From: Oscillospiraceae bacterium
Lineage (GTDB): Bacteria > Bacillota > Clostridia > Oscillospirales > Ruminococcaceae
Reading direction: 5' to 3'
NCBI GenBank assembly: GCA_900768995.1
Contig: CAAGEZ010000001.1
Location: 21,322-85,321, forward strand
Length of the DNA stretch: 64,000 bases
In this document: positions 55,346 to 63,869 of the stretch, in pieces
Layout of the letters: every line of letters begins with the position of its first letter
How positions within the stretch are numbered: the stretch's first letter is position 1
Position numbers and translations under genes: made by a program
The notes under the pieces: model-generated
Seen by the model: the letters and a program-made list of their open reading frames with translations, nothing else
Databases searched by the model: none
What the model was told of the DNA's origin: nothing

Positions 55346-55909
55346 ATGAGCAGTTCGGAAAAGAAAAAAATGAGCGCTAAGGATATGGCGTTCACAGGAA
55401 TGTTTGCGGCAGTTATAGCCGTTCTTTCTCAGATAGCAATTCCCCTCCCCTCAGGCGTCCCCGTTACACTTCAGACCTTTGCGGTGGCGTTGGCGGGATA
55501 TACCCTCGGAATGAAGCTTGGCGGTCTTTCCGCTATTGTATATGTGCTTATCGGAGCTGTGGGAGTTCCCGTTTTTTCGGGATTCAAAGGCGGTCTCGGC
55601 TCACTTACAGGCCCTACGGGCGGATTTATCTGGGGCTTTATAATTATGGCGCTCCTCTGCGGTCTCGGCACTGACACGGGCAAGAAAATCCCCGCAATCG
55701 CTCTCGGCATCGCAGGACTTCTCATCTGCCACCTCTGCGGCGCTGCACAGTTCACCGTTATCAAGGACGGCGGCTTCCTTTCAAGCGTAATGCTGGTTTG
55801 CGTTCCCTATCTTCTCAAGGACTTTATATCTGTCGGACTTGCGTTCGGTCTTGCGCTTATCCTCAGAAGCAGAGTGAACATTACAAAAAAGGCTAAGGCT
55901 GAGGTATAA
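55346..55909 (+). CDS. bioY: biotin ECF transporter substrate-binding protein
   Basis: 187 residues, six membrane helices. BioY marks are PLPSGVPVTLQTFAVALAG, GAVGVPVFSGFKGGLGSLTG and PTGGFIWGFI. It binds biotin in the membrane and works with shared EcfA/EcfT, which are not in this window. RBS GGAGG precedes ATG 55346. It is followed by a terminator. Confidence 0.92.
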   Translation: MSSSEKKKMSAKDMAFTGMFAAVIAVLSQIAIPLPSGVPVTLQTFAVALAGYTLGMKLGGLSAIVYVLIGAVGVPVFSGFKGGLGSLTGPTGGFIWGFIIMALLCGLGTDTGKKIPAIALGIAGLLICHLCGAAQFTVIKDGGFLSSVMLVCVPYLLKDFISVGLAFGLALILRSRVNITKKAKAEV

Positions 55910-55914
55910 TATCA

Positions 55915-55957
55915 TTCACCGCATTTTCCCATAGGATAATGCGGTGATTTTTTTGCA
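55915..55957 (+). terminator. bioY terminator
   Basis: CACCGCATT pairs with AATGCGGTG, followed by ATTTTTTTG. The next promoter begins 15 bases further. Confidence 0.8.
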
Positions 55958-55965
55958 TATAACGC

Positions 55966-55994
55966 TTGAAAATTCCGTGAAGCTGTGGTATAAT
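55966..55994 (+). promoter_or_regulatory. promoter of the SprA-like gene
   Basis: TTGAAA, 17 bases, perfect TATAAT. Confidence 0.75.
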
Positions 55995-56027
55995 ACTTCC
56001 AAAAGATACAGAAAAGGGGGTAAGCAT

Positions 56028-56639
56028 ATGGCAGTTTCACCTATCGGCACAGGCGGTAATATTCCCGTGAATGGCAACACTAATGTAAATGGCAATGTTG
56101 CTGTGAACAGCATCGCAGGAGGCAGCACCGCTTCGGATATACAGAAAAAGCTGACGGAGCTTAAAAAGCAGCGTGACGAATTTGACGGCGCACGGAACAA
56201 GGTTTCGGACAAAAATGCACTGGAAACAAAAATTGCGTCCCTTGACAGGCGGATAAACAATCTTGAAAAACGGCTTGAAAAGCTGAACGAAAAGCAGGGC
56301 GAATGCCAGACCTGCAAAAACAGAAAATATCAGGACGGCTCCGATGACCCGGGAGTTTCATTCAAAACGGCTTCAAAGATAGCCCCCGAGGCTGCGGCAT
56401 CGGCGGTGAGAGGTCACGAGATGGAGCACGTTTACCGTAACCGGGCAAAGGCTGCGAGAGAGGGCAGGGAGATCGTTTCCCAGAGCGTTGTGCTCAAAAG
56501 CGGCATATGCCCTGAGTGCGGCAAGGCTTACATTGCAGGCGGCGAGACCCGCACGGTGACGAAAGCCAAAAATGAGCCTGACTATTCCGTGGGAACTGAG
56601 ACGGCTCCCAAAGGAAGCTTATTTGATGATGTGGCGTGA
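56028..56639 (+). CDS. SprA-related putative zinc metallopeptidase
   Basis: 203 residues. An Asn/Gly-rich start, a coiled-coil segment (about 36-92, SDIQKKLTELKKQRDEFDGA), then a Cys pair (CQTCKNRKYQDGSDDPGVSF), the gluzincin-like HExxH (RGHEMEHVYRN) and a second Cys pair (CPECGKAYIAGGETRT). This order is that of the SprA-related putative metalloprotease family. No signal peptide is seen. The substrate is unknown. RBS AAAAGGGGGTAAGCAT precedes ATG 56028; the earlier frame start at 55944 overlaps the promoter. Confidence 0.8.
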   Translation: MAVSPIGTGGNIPVNGNTNVNGNVAVNSIAGGSTASDIQKKLTELKKQRDEFDGARNKVSDKNALETKIASLDRRINNLEKRLEKLNEKQGECQTCKNRKYQDGSDDPGVSFKTASKIAPEAAASAVRGHEMEHVYRNRAKAAREGREIVSQSVVLKSGICPECGKAYIAGGETRTVTKAKNEPDYSVGTETAPKGSLFDDVA

Positions 56640-56645
56640 TAAAAC

Positions 56646-56687
56646 GGACATCACCGCTCCCCTGCTGCGGAGAGCGGTGATTTTTTC
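56646..56687 (+). terminator. terminator of the SprA-like gene
   Basis: ATCACCGCTC pairs with GAGCGGTGAT over an 11-base loop and is followed by TTTTTT. Confidence 0.85.
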
Positions 56688-56729
56688 TGCCTGAAATTGT
56701 ATTTTATCCGTACTGTAACCTATTTGTAA

Positions 56730-56758
56730 TTGCAAACAGGGCTTATGTCTGCTATAAT
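56730..56758 (+). promoter_or_regulatory. promoter of the IseA-like lipoprotein gene
   Basis: TTGCAA, 17 bases, perfect TATAAT. Confidence 0.75.
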
Positions 56759-56797
56759 ATATACAAACCTACAAGCCGAAAGGAACGTAAAAATATT

Positions 56798-58093
56798 ATG
56801 CATCTCCCCATAAAAAAAACAGCGGCAATTGTCTTTGCAGCCTTGCTCTGCGGCTGTGCTGCAAGTGAAAATACAGCGGGCACGGCTGCCGAAACGTCGC
56901 CCGAAACGGCATTATCCGCTGAAAATGCCGACAATATCATATCCGCCGCCGCTCTTAACTCTGTGGACACGGACACGGACCCGTTTACAGGCTATTCAGC
57001 CGAGATAAAAGGTGCTGAGGAAAACTATGTCATAACCGTGAAGCAGGGCGAATATCCCGACGAGATAGCCGTTTCCGTGGAGAACAATCTATACGAAACA
57101 CGTGATTTCGTCATAACCGCACCCTCGGGCTACACGCCTTATTTCCCATATTCACAGGGCTTTGCATCGGGGGCTGTGACCATTATCGGAAATGATATCG
57201 ACGACACATATATCCCCGACATTTTGCAGTTTGGCTTCGACATTACCCAGGACGAGCTTGACAAGGACCCCGACAATGCTGTTTATTCCGTGAGCAAGCT
57301 TTATATGATAGACAAGGGCGGCGAGCTTCGTGAGATAAGCATTACGGGCAGTGAGGACACCGACGGCGATGGTGAAGAGGAAAGCGTATCCCGTGACTGC
57401 CTTGACCGAACCCAGCTTTATCACAGCGAGCCTGACAAATTCATCTACGAGATTACCGTTGACGACAGCAATCTTTACGATGAAAACGGCGACCCAAGAC
57501 CTATTGAGAGCAGAGTTAAGATAAAAACGCTGAAATTCGAGCCCGATGTGCCCCGAATGGTCGAGGGATATGAGGACATTTCCGAAGATGACCCGCTGTA
57601 TTTCGGATATGCCTGCTGGGCGGCGGCAAATTCGGCGGCTCAGTATTTCACTATGACAACCTTCAACATTTCCGACTGGGAAAACTACATTGAAATGCCC
57701 CGACCCGATGACAAAACCGCTTCGGATTACTATTTCAAGATAGATGACAGCAGATTCAGCTCGGTAAAGGACCTGAAAAAATACCTGAAAAGCGTTTTCA
57801 CTCCCGAGACCGCCGAAAGGATATTCGCAGCCGCCCCACAGCGGTACACCGACATAAACGGCGAGCTTTACGGCATTGCGGGCGACGGCGGATATGACTT
57901 CACTCTCGGAACGCTCACATTCTCCGATGTGACAGTGACGGCGGACAGAATGGTATTTTGCTCCAGACAGGAAAAATTCAACGATCAGGGCGAGCTCACG
58001 GGCTACACCGACGGCGGCAATTTCGTTATTGAACGCTGTGATGACGGGCTGTGGAGAGTTAGCGAGTACAGATATCCCTATTCTGTGAGCTGA
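56798..58093 (+). CDS. lipoprotein with an IseA-like C-terminal domain
   Basis: 431 residues. The lipobox LLCGC (Cys20) predicts a lipid anchor. The region to about 290 is beta-rich and acidic with no recognised domain. The last 120 residues (from YYFKIDDSRFSSVKDLKKYL, with YGIAGDGGYDF and FVIERCDDGLWRVSEYRYPY) resemble the IseA domain, which in Bacillus inhibits DL-endopeptidases of the wall. The resemblance is by pattern only. It is probably cotranscribed with the following phosphatase gene, which begins 13 bases later. Confidence 0.7.
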   Translation: MHLPIKKTAAIVFAALLCGCAASENTAGTAAETSPETALSAENADNIISAAALNSVDTDTDPFTGYSAEIKGAEENYVITVKQGEYPDEIAVSVENNLYETRDFVITAPSGYTPYFPYSQGFASGAVTIIGNDIDDTYIPDILQFGFDITQDELDKDPDNAVYSVSKLYMIDKGGELREISITGSEDTDGDGEEESVSRDCLDRTQLYHSEPDKFIYEITVDDSNLYDENGDPRPIESRVKIKTLKFEPDVPRMVEGYEDISEDDPLYFGYACWAAANSAAQYFTMTTFNISDWENYIEMPRPDDKTASDYYFKIDDSRFSSVKDLKKYLKSVFTPETAERIFAAAPQRYTDINGELYGIAGDGGYDFTLGTLTFSDVTVTADRMVFCSRQEKFNDQGELTGYTDGGNFVIERCDDGLWRVSEYRYPYSVS

Positions 58094-58106
58094 AAGGAAT
58101 GAAAAT

Positions 58107-58832
58107 ATGAAGATACTTATTATCCGCCACGGCGACCCCGATTACGAGCACGATTCTCTTACCGAAAAGGGACGCAGGGAAGCGGAATGCCTTGCAAAAA
58201 GGCTTGTTAATGAAAAGATAGACTATTATTATCTTTCTCCCCTCGGCAGGGCGCAGGCTACGGCGGAATACACGCTGAAAGCCAAGAATGCGGAGGGCGA
58301 GACTCTGCCGTGGCTGAGAGAGTTCCACGCACCCATAACCGATGAAAAAACGGGGCTTGAACGCATTCCGTGGGATATGCTCCCGGCTGACTGGACGGCA
58401 AGGGAGGAGTATTACAGCAAGGACCTGTGGCACACCTCTCCCGCAATGGAAAAGGGAAATGTTATTGCCGAAGCAAGGCGTGTTTATGAGGGCATTGACG
58501 GCATTCTGGAGCGACACGGCTACAAGCGTGATGGGAACATATACCGTGCGGTTGAGCCAAACAGGGACACTATCGCACTTTTCTGTCATTTCGGCGTTGA
58601 ATGCGTTATGCTGGGACATCTGCTGGGCATATCCCCTGTTGTGCTGTGGCACGGGTTCTGCGCAGCCCCTACATCGGTGACAGTCCTTACCTCCGAGGAG
58701 CGGAGAAAGGGCATTGCATATTTCAGAATGAATACATTCGGTGACACGGGGCATCTTTATGCTGAAGGTGAGCCTGCTGCTTTTGCGGCAAGGTTCTGCG
58801 AGACCTTTGACAGCGATGAGAGGCACGATTGA
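58107..58832 (+). CDS. histidine phosphatase (phosphoglycerate mutase-like)
   Basis: 241 residues. The RHG motif with the catalytic His is IIRHGDPDYE, the second Arg is in SPLGRAQATAEYT, Glu is in WLREFHAP, and the second His in IALFCHFGVECVMLGHLLG. Substrate cannot be told. RBS GAAAGGAATGAAAAT precedes ATG 58107. It is the second gene after the IseA-like lipoprotein. Confidence 0.87.
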   Translation: MKILIIRHGDPDYEHDSLTEKGRREAECLAKRLVNEKIDYYYLSPLGRAQATAEYTLKAKNAEGETLPWLREFHAPITDEKTGLERIPWDMLPADWTAREEYYSKDLWHTSPAMEKGNVIAEARRVYEGIDGILERHGYKRDGNIYRAVEPNRDTIALFCHFGVECVMLGHLLGISPVVLWHGFCAAPTSVTVLTSEERRKGIAYFRMNTFGDTGHLYAEGEPAAFAARFCETFDSDERHD

Positions 58833-58888
58833 TATGTTTAATACATTTTGTTATATATATTACATTTTTCTATATTATGTGATATAAT

Positions 58889-59860
58889 GCACCCTCTGCC
58901 CCCTATATAAAGCGACGAAAAAGTAGTATAATAAAAATATGAAATCAATACAAATAGGGTTATTTGATGAGGAGAACCGATACAAAAAATTAACCGAATT
59001 AGGCGATCCGCCGGAGAAACTGAACAGCGTAATGGATCGGGAAGTATTCAGAGACGAACTAACCCGTGTGTGTCAGAATGAGGACTACAGTAAGGGAGGA
59101 CGTCCACCCATAGATGTCATTGTGAAGTTCAAGGCTTCGGTGCTGAAACGCATATACAATCTTTCGTATGATCAGACAGAATATCAGATCAATGACCGGC
59201 TGAGTTTTATGAGGTTTTTGGGACTCGGACTCAATGACAAGGTAATTGATGCCAAGACGATATGGGATTTTGAAAACACTCTTGCCAATGCGGAAATGGG
59301 AGAAAAGCTGTTCTGTATGTTTGATGCAGTGCTTGAAAACGAAGGACTGATAACACACAAGGGAACAATTGTGGACGCAACATTTGTGGAAGCTCCCAAG
59401 CAGCGCAACAACCGTGATGAGAATAAAAAAATCAAAAACGGAGAGATCCCTGAAGACTGGCAGAAGCCCGAAAATGCACATAAGCTTGCACAGAAGGATA
59501 CAGAGGGCATCCCCTGACGGAGGAACAGAAAGAAAACAACCGAAAAAAAATCCAAGGTCAGATGTCGTATTGAGCACATCTTTGGTTTTATGACAAGAGC
59601 GATGCACGGGATAACTATCCGAAATATCGGTATCACTCGAGCGTGGTATAATATTGGACTGACAAATCTGATATATAACTTTTACAGGTATGAATTTTTA
59701 AAGCGAAAATCGACCTGTTAAGGGATAACTGCGCCCTTTTGAGGAAAAAGGGCGGTTATTTGGGAAATTTATGAGCGATCATCCTCAATGTCGGTACTTT
59801 ATAGGTCAATTTTCGGCTTATATAATTTCTCGATTAAATTATATGGTTTTTAGAGGGTGC
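58889..59860 (+). mobile_element. IS5-type insertion sequence remnant with terminal repeats
   Basis: GCACCCTCT at 58889-58897 and AGAGGGTGC at 59852-59860 form short terminal inverted repeats; beyond nine bases the arms diverge. The element is about 970 bp and carries a damaged transposase gene. It lies in the gap between the phosphatase gene and hisC and interrupts no gene. A target duplication is not clear. Confidence 0.7.
58939..59720 (+). pseudogene. IS5/IS1182-like transposase with internal deletion
   Basis: The first 192 codons are intact (DUF772-type start MKSIQIGLFDEENRYKK, first catalytic-domain segment GTIVDATFVEAPKQRNN) up to QKDTEGIP, stop at 59515-59517. The middle of the DDE domain is deleted: right after KDT, the C-terminal region begins in another frame (PLTEEQKENNR at 59511). 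An A8 tract at 59543-59550 then shifts the frame back into CRIEHIFGFMTRAM and on to the TAA ending at 59720. The second catalytic Asp is gone, so it is inactive. Confidence 0.8.
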
Positions 59861-59865
59861 CTAAA

Positions 59866-60921
59866 TTATTTTATGTATTCTTTAAGCGCCGAAACAAGCG
59901 CATCAATTTCGCTGTCCGTGCCTATAGTTATCCTGAGTCTGTTATCTATCCTCGGCTTGTTAAAGAAACGGACGTAGATGTCCTTAGTCTTAAGGAAAGC
60001 GCTGATGTCCGCAGCCTTATATCTGGGGTGTGCGGCAAAAAGGAAGTTGGTGCTGCTGTCCTTGACATCAAAGCCCATTTCACGAAGTGCCTTGGTGAGC
60101 CTGTCTCTTGTGGCGATTATCTTTGAAACGGTCTCCTTGAAATAATCCTCGTCAGCTATAGATGCACAGCCTGCGGCAATGGCAACGCTGTCAACAGGAT
60201 AGGAATTGTAGGAATCCTTTGCGGCTCTGAGAGCTGCTATGATGTCTTTTCCGCCGAAGCAGCAGCCTATTCTCATTCCTGCCATTGAGCGGGATTTGGA
60301 GAATGTCTGCACCACTGCAAGGTTGGGATATTCCTTTAATAAAGGCAGTGCCGAAACGCCGCCGAAATCAACGTATGCTTCGTCACAGATAACAACGCTG
60401 TCGGGATTTGCGTCAAGTATCTCACGGATAAAGTCAAGTCCCCTGCCGATGCTTGTGGGAGCATTTGGGTTGCATATAACAACGCCGCCGTTTTCACGCT
60501 TATAATCCTCAGCTCTGATGTTAAAATCATCGTCAACGTGAATAAGCTCATATGGTATCTTCAGCATACTGCACCACACGGGATAGAACGAATATGTGAT
60601 ATCGGGGTAAAGGATAGGCTTGCCCGAATTGAAAAAGGCTCTGAAGCAAAGTGCAAGTACATCATCGGAGCCGTTTCCCACGAAAACATTATCCTCGGAA
60701 AGCCCTGCTCTTTCGGCGATTGCCCTAACAAGAGGGGTCGCATCGGCATCGGGATATTTGTTCAGTCCCTCGGACCTGAAACGGCTTATGGCTTCTATCA
60801 CCTTGGGAGAGGGGGGATATGGGTTTTCGTTGGCATTGAGCTTGATAAAATCAGCTTTTTTCGGCTGCTCGCCCGCAACATAGGGTGCTATGTCAATAAG
60901 ATTATCTTTCCAGCTGCTCAT
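59866..60921 (-). CDS. hisC: histidinol-phosphate aminotransferase
   Basis: 351 residues. The PLP-dependent fold shows KLNANENPYPPSPKVI at the start, GNGSDDVLALCFRAF, ICNPNAPTSIG, VICDEAYVDFGG and the Schiff-base Lys in TFSKSRSMAGMRIG. It makes histidinol phosphate from imidazole acetol phosphate. No other his biosynthesis gene is in the same operon; the PHP phosphatase at 35843 could act after it. RBS GAAAGGAAGTTTTTCTA precedes ATG 60921. Confidence 0.9.
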   Translation of the reverse strand: MSSWKDNLIDIAPYVAGEQPKKADFIKLNANENPYPPSPKVIEAISRFRSEGLNKYPDADATPLVRAIAERAGLSEDNVFVGNGSDDVLALCFRAFFNSGKPILYPDITYSFYPVWCSMLKIPYELIHVDDDFNIRAEDYKRENGGVVICNPNAPTSIGRGLDFIREILDANPDSVVICDEAYVDFGGVSALPLLKEYPNLAVVQTFSKSRSMAGMRIGCCFGGKDIIAALRAAKDSYNSYPVDSVAIAAGCASIADEDYFKETVSKIIATRDRLTKALREMGFDVKDSSTNFLFAAHPRYKAADISAFLKTKDIYVRFFNKPRIDNRLRITIGTDSEIDALVSALKEYIK

Positions 60922-60954
60922 TAGAAAAACTTCCTTTCAGAAAAAGCTGATTTT

Positions 60955-60983
60955 ATTATATCACATTTTAATGCTGTCGGCAA
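60955..60983 (-). promoter_or_regulatory. hisC promoter
   Basis: On the minus strand TTGCCG, 17 bases, perfect TATAAT. Confidence 0.65.
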
Positions 60984-61077
60984 GTATATTTTTTCTGTTC
61001 GGTAAATATTAACGCAGTCTGCAACAAAATCACGCTCGAAAATCCGCACACATTTCTTATGATGACAGGTTCTAAAA

Positions 61078-62205
61078 TCAGCATTTGAATATACAGGAAT
61101 ACCTGGGATTTTCTGTAATCATCTTCTTTTTCTCCTCAGGAAAAGAATTTGCAGCCTTTTCCAAAAAGCTTGGCTCGCATACAATTACTTGATGACCTGC
61201 CAAATTTACTGATCTCAACAATGATGAAGTAAAATGCTTATCGCTATCTCCATTCTTTCTGCCCTCATCATTCCTTTCTTCCCATTTTTTGATTTTTCCG
61301 TTTTTCCACTGTTCAAATTTTGTATAATGCTCAAACGCTGAATCAAAAAAGTCCATTGCAGCCTTATGCTCTCCAATATTGTTTGCGATTTTTACGCATT
61401 CCATATCTATAAAGCATAAGTCGCTGTGATATCCATAGCACTCAGTGCCCAGCATTTTCTCAAAAAGCTGTCGGGTCAATAAAAGAAGCTCCAACCCTTC
61501 CCGACTGTTCTCAAGCTCGTCACTGCACACTATCGCCTCATTCAGCGATCTTTGGAAAGTATGGAGCAGCTCCAACACTGCGTCCCCACGATATTGTTCA
61601 GCCCTTTTTTCATCATTTATGCTGCCGATACTGCCTAAGTTTCCCAGCAAAACCTGTCTGCACAATTCAAGGTCGGGCTGTTCCGATGCCTTCTTCTCGG
61701 CCTTTTTATGTTCACCAAGGTTTGAATATACAGATATTAACGGAATGATGCACGATTGGTCATAAGGCAATATTTCCTCATACAGCTTAGCGGCTTCCTC
61801 CCAGAAGATATTCGGAACTTCGCCTTTCTTCCGCCACCCCTGCATATTTAAGGCACAAGCCAGCTTCGACTTAAAATCCACTCTGTCAGGAAATTCTTCC
61901 AGTCCTCTTCTCATCAGAGCAATACACTCCGTCATATCATCGCTGTTATTTATCAGCCGCTGAGCCTTATCATTATATTCCCGGATAATTCTGTCCCTGT
62001 CATTATTATAGCCGAACAGCTCATCGATCGTTATATGGAAATAATTTGCGATGGACGGTATCATCTCTATATCCGGATAACCGCCGTCTGCTTCCCACCT
62101 TGAAACGGCTTGCGGCGTAACGCCTAAAGCAGCAGCTAAGTCATCTTGTTTTCTTCCCGTCATCTTTCGTAAGCCTTTTATTTTTTCGCCAATTTTCACT
62201 TGCAT
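61078..62205 (-). CDS. XRE-family helix-turn-helix regulator with TPR-like C-terminal region
   Basis: About 375 residues. Residues about 1-65 are a Cro/C1-type HTH (IGEKIKGLRKMTGRKQDDLA, then VTPQAVSRWEADGGYP). The rest is helical with repeats that look TPR-like (SVYSNLGEHKKAEKKASEQP), as in peptide-binding regulators. The start at 62205 has GGAGGAATTGAT. It is divergent from the GH4-like gene with 240 bases between, so it may control that gene, but this is inference. Confidence 0.85.
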   Translation of the reverse strand: MQVKIGEKIKGLRKMTGRKQDDLAAALGVTPQAVSRWEADGGYPDIEMIPSIANYFHITIDELFGYNNDRDRIIREYNDKAQRLINNSDDMTECIALMRRGLEEFPDRVDFKSKLACALNMQGWRKKGEVPNIFWEEAAKLYEEILPYDQSCIIPLISVYSNLGEHKKAEKKASEQPDLELCRQVLLGNLGSIGSINDEKRAEQYRGDAVLELLHTFQRSLNEAIVCSDELENSREGLELLLLTRQLFEKMLGTECYGYHSDLCFIDMECVKIANNIGEHKAAMDFFDSAFEHYTKFEQWKNGKIKKWEERNDEGRKNGDSDKHFTSSLLRSVNLAGHQVIVCEPSFLEKAANSFPEEKKKMITENPRYSCIFKC

Positions 62206-62244
62206 ATCAATTCCTCCAAACTGTTTTATCACCGGTGTACGCTA

Positions 62245-62273
62245 ATTATAGCATAAAGGTATGACCGAATCAA
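62245..62273 (-). promoter_or_regulatory. promoter of the XRE regulator gene
   Basis: On the minus strand TTGATT, 17 bases, TATAAT. Confidence 0.55.
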
Positions 62274-62370
62274 TTATCAATTCATTGTTTCATACTCAAT
62301 TAATCGTTGTTTTTATGTAAAAGTGTCTCGTTACCGCCCCGAAAAACTTCGTCACACTCACTCAAAGCCC

Positions 62371-62399
62371 TTGACAAATCCGCATAATTATAGGATAAT
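62371..62399 (+). promoter_or_regulatory. promoter of the GH4-like gene
   Basis: TTGACA, 17 bases, GATAAT. The XRE regulator is divergent from here. Confidence 0.65.
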
Positions 62400-62445
62400 A
62401 TAAGTAATTATAATCAGACACAAAAACGAAAGGAACAGCGGATAA

Positions 62446-63810
62446 ATGAACAGTGACAGGCTTAATATCGCCTACATAGGAGGCGGTTCCTGCAATTTCG
62501 GCTGGAAGCTTATCCCCGAGCTTGCGAACACCGACATCTGTGCAATGGTGAAGCTTTATGATACCGACAAGACCTGCGCCCTTGCAAACGAGGTCATCGG
62601 AAACAATATCCACGACAGGGGAAATACACGTGGCGACATCGTATATCTCGCCTGCGACGAGGCTGAGGAGGCTCTCCGTGACGCAGATTTCGTTATCCTC
62701 GCCTTTGAGCCGGGCACTCTCGACGAGCAGGTGAGCCAGCTCCACCTCCCAGAAACATACGGCATTTTCCAGACAGGCGGCGAAAATTCGGGCCTTTCCT
62801 CGGTCATAAGGGCGCTGAAAATTATGCCCCTCTGCGCCGAATATTCCCATATGATAGAGCACCTCTGCCCCAATGCGTGGGTAATAAACCTGTGCACCCC
62901 TATGGCTGAGTGTATGACCGTGCTCCATAACGAATTTACGGAAATGAAGCTTGTGGGAGCGTCCTCGGACACCTTTGCCGCAAGGGAGCTTATCGCCTCA
63001 ATGGTGTGCGAGAAAAAGGAGATAAGCGGCGTCCGCAGACGTGACATAAAGACAAACGTTATGGGCATAAGCGGTTTTTCCTGGTTTGACGATATCACCT
63101 ACGAGGGCGGGAGCCTTATGCCGATGTTCAGGGAATATGCCGAAAAATACGGCGACTCAGGCTACGAGTTCCGCATAAACGAGTATAAGAGCACCCCCGA
63201 TGCCGACGGTCACAGGGTAAAATTTGACCTTTTCCTCCGCTTCGGACTTATCCCCGCAGTAATTGACCGCTGTGCCGCTGAATTCTGTCCCCCTTGGTAC
63301 ACCAAGGACACTAAGGAAATGGCGGCGTGGAAATTTTCTCCCGTTACGGTGAATTACCGCAAGAAAATGCTGGGTGACAAGACCTCAAAGGTGAAAAAAT
63401 ATATGAACGGCGACGTTCTGCCCAAGTCTGCGGACGCAACGGAAGTCCCCGAAATGATACGTGCCCTCTGCGGCGGCGGCAATCTTATTTCGGCTGTATC
63501 GCTCCCCAACAGAGGACAGGTGGAAAATCTTCCTGCGGGTGCTATTGTTGAGACAAACGCCCTTATCAGCCGTGACAGCGTAAGAGCCGTGTGTGCGGGC
63601 AGGCTCCCCGACAGCATTGCGGGTCTTTCCGTCCGCCACGTTTACAACAGGTCTGCGGTGGTAAAGGCATTTGAAGAGCGTGACCTTGACATTGCGTTCA
63701 ATGCATTCCTAAATGACCCCCTTATGACCTGCGGACTTACCGAAGCCACCGAGCTTTACAGGGAGATGCTTTCGGGAATAAGAACGCATCTGCTGTATTA
63801 TTGTGAGTGA
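62446..63810 (+). CDS. divergent GH4-like (NAD-dependent) glycosidase-fold protein
   Basis: 454 residues. The N-terminal NAD-binding start IAYIGGGSCNFGWKLIPEL and LYDTDKTCALANEV, and LAFEPGTLDEQVSQLHLPE, TGGENSGLSSVIRALKI and AWVINLCTPMAECM, fit glycoside hydrolase family 4. However, the metal-site Cys motif (GxCH in known members) reads VGASSDT, and the NH motif reads GISGFSW. RBS GAAAGGAACAGCGGATAA precedes ATG 62446. It may be an altered enzyme or an inactive relative. Confidence 0.75.
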   Translation: MNSDRLNIAYIGGGSCNFGWKLIPELANTDICAMVKLYDTDKTCALANEVIGNNIHDRGNTRGDIVYLACDEAEEALRDADFVILAFEPGTLDEQVSQLHLPETYGIFQTGGENSGLSSVIRALKIMPLCAEYSHMIEHLCPNAWVINLCTPMAECMTVLHNEFTEMKLVGASSDTFAARELIASMVCEKKEISGVRRRDIKTNVMGISGFSWFDDITYEGGSLMPMFREYAEKYGDSGYEFRINEYKSTPDADGHRVKFDLFLRFGLIPAVIDRCAAEFCPPWYTKDTKEMAAWKFSPVTVNYRKKMLGDKTSKVKKYMNGDVLPKSADATEVPEMIRALCGGGNLISAVSLPNRGQVENLPAGAIVETNALISRDSVRAVCAGRLPDSIAGLSVRHVYNRSAVVKAFEERDLDIAFNAFLNDPLMTCGLTEATELYREMLSGIRTHLLYYCE

Positions 63811-63869
63811 GTTGGTAAATCAATTATTTGTCTGACTATAACTATAATATAAATCTAAGCAACACCGCA

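Noticed and set aside
55282..55346. BirA operator upstream of bioY
   Set aside because: No TTGTTAACC-type palindrome is visible at the promoter, so biotin control is not claimed.
62446..63810. Lactate/malate dehydrogenase for the GH4-like gene
   Set aside because: The GH4-type motifs after the NAD region and the overall length fit better, despite the lost metal ligands.
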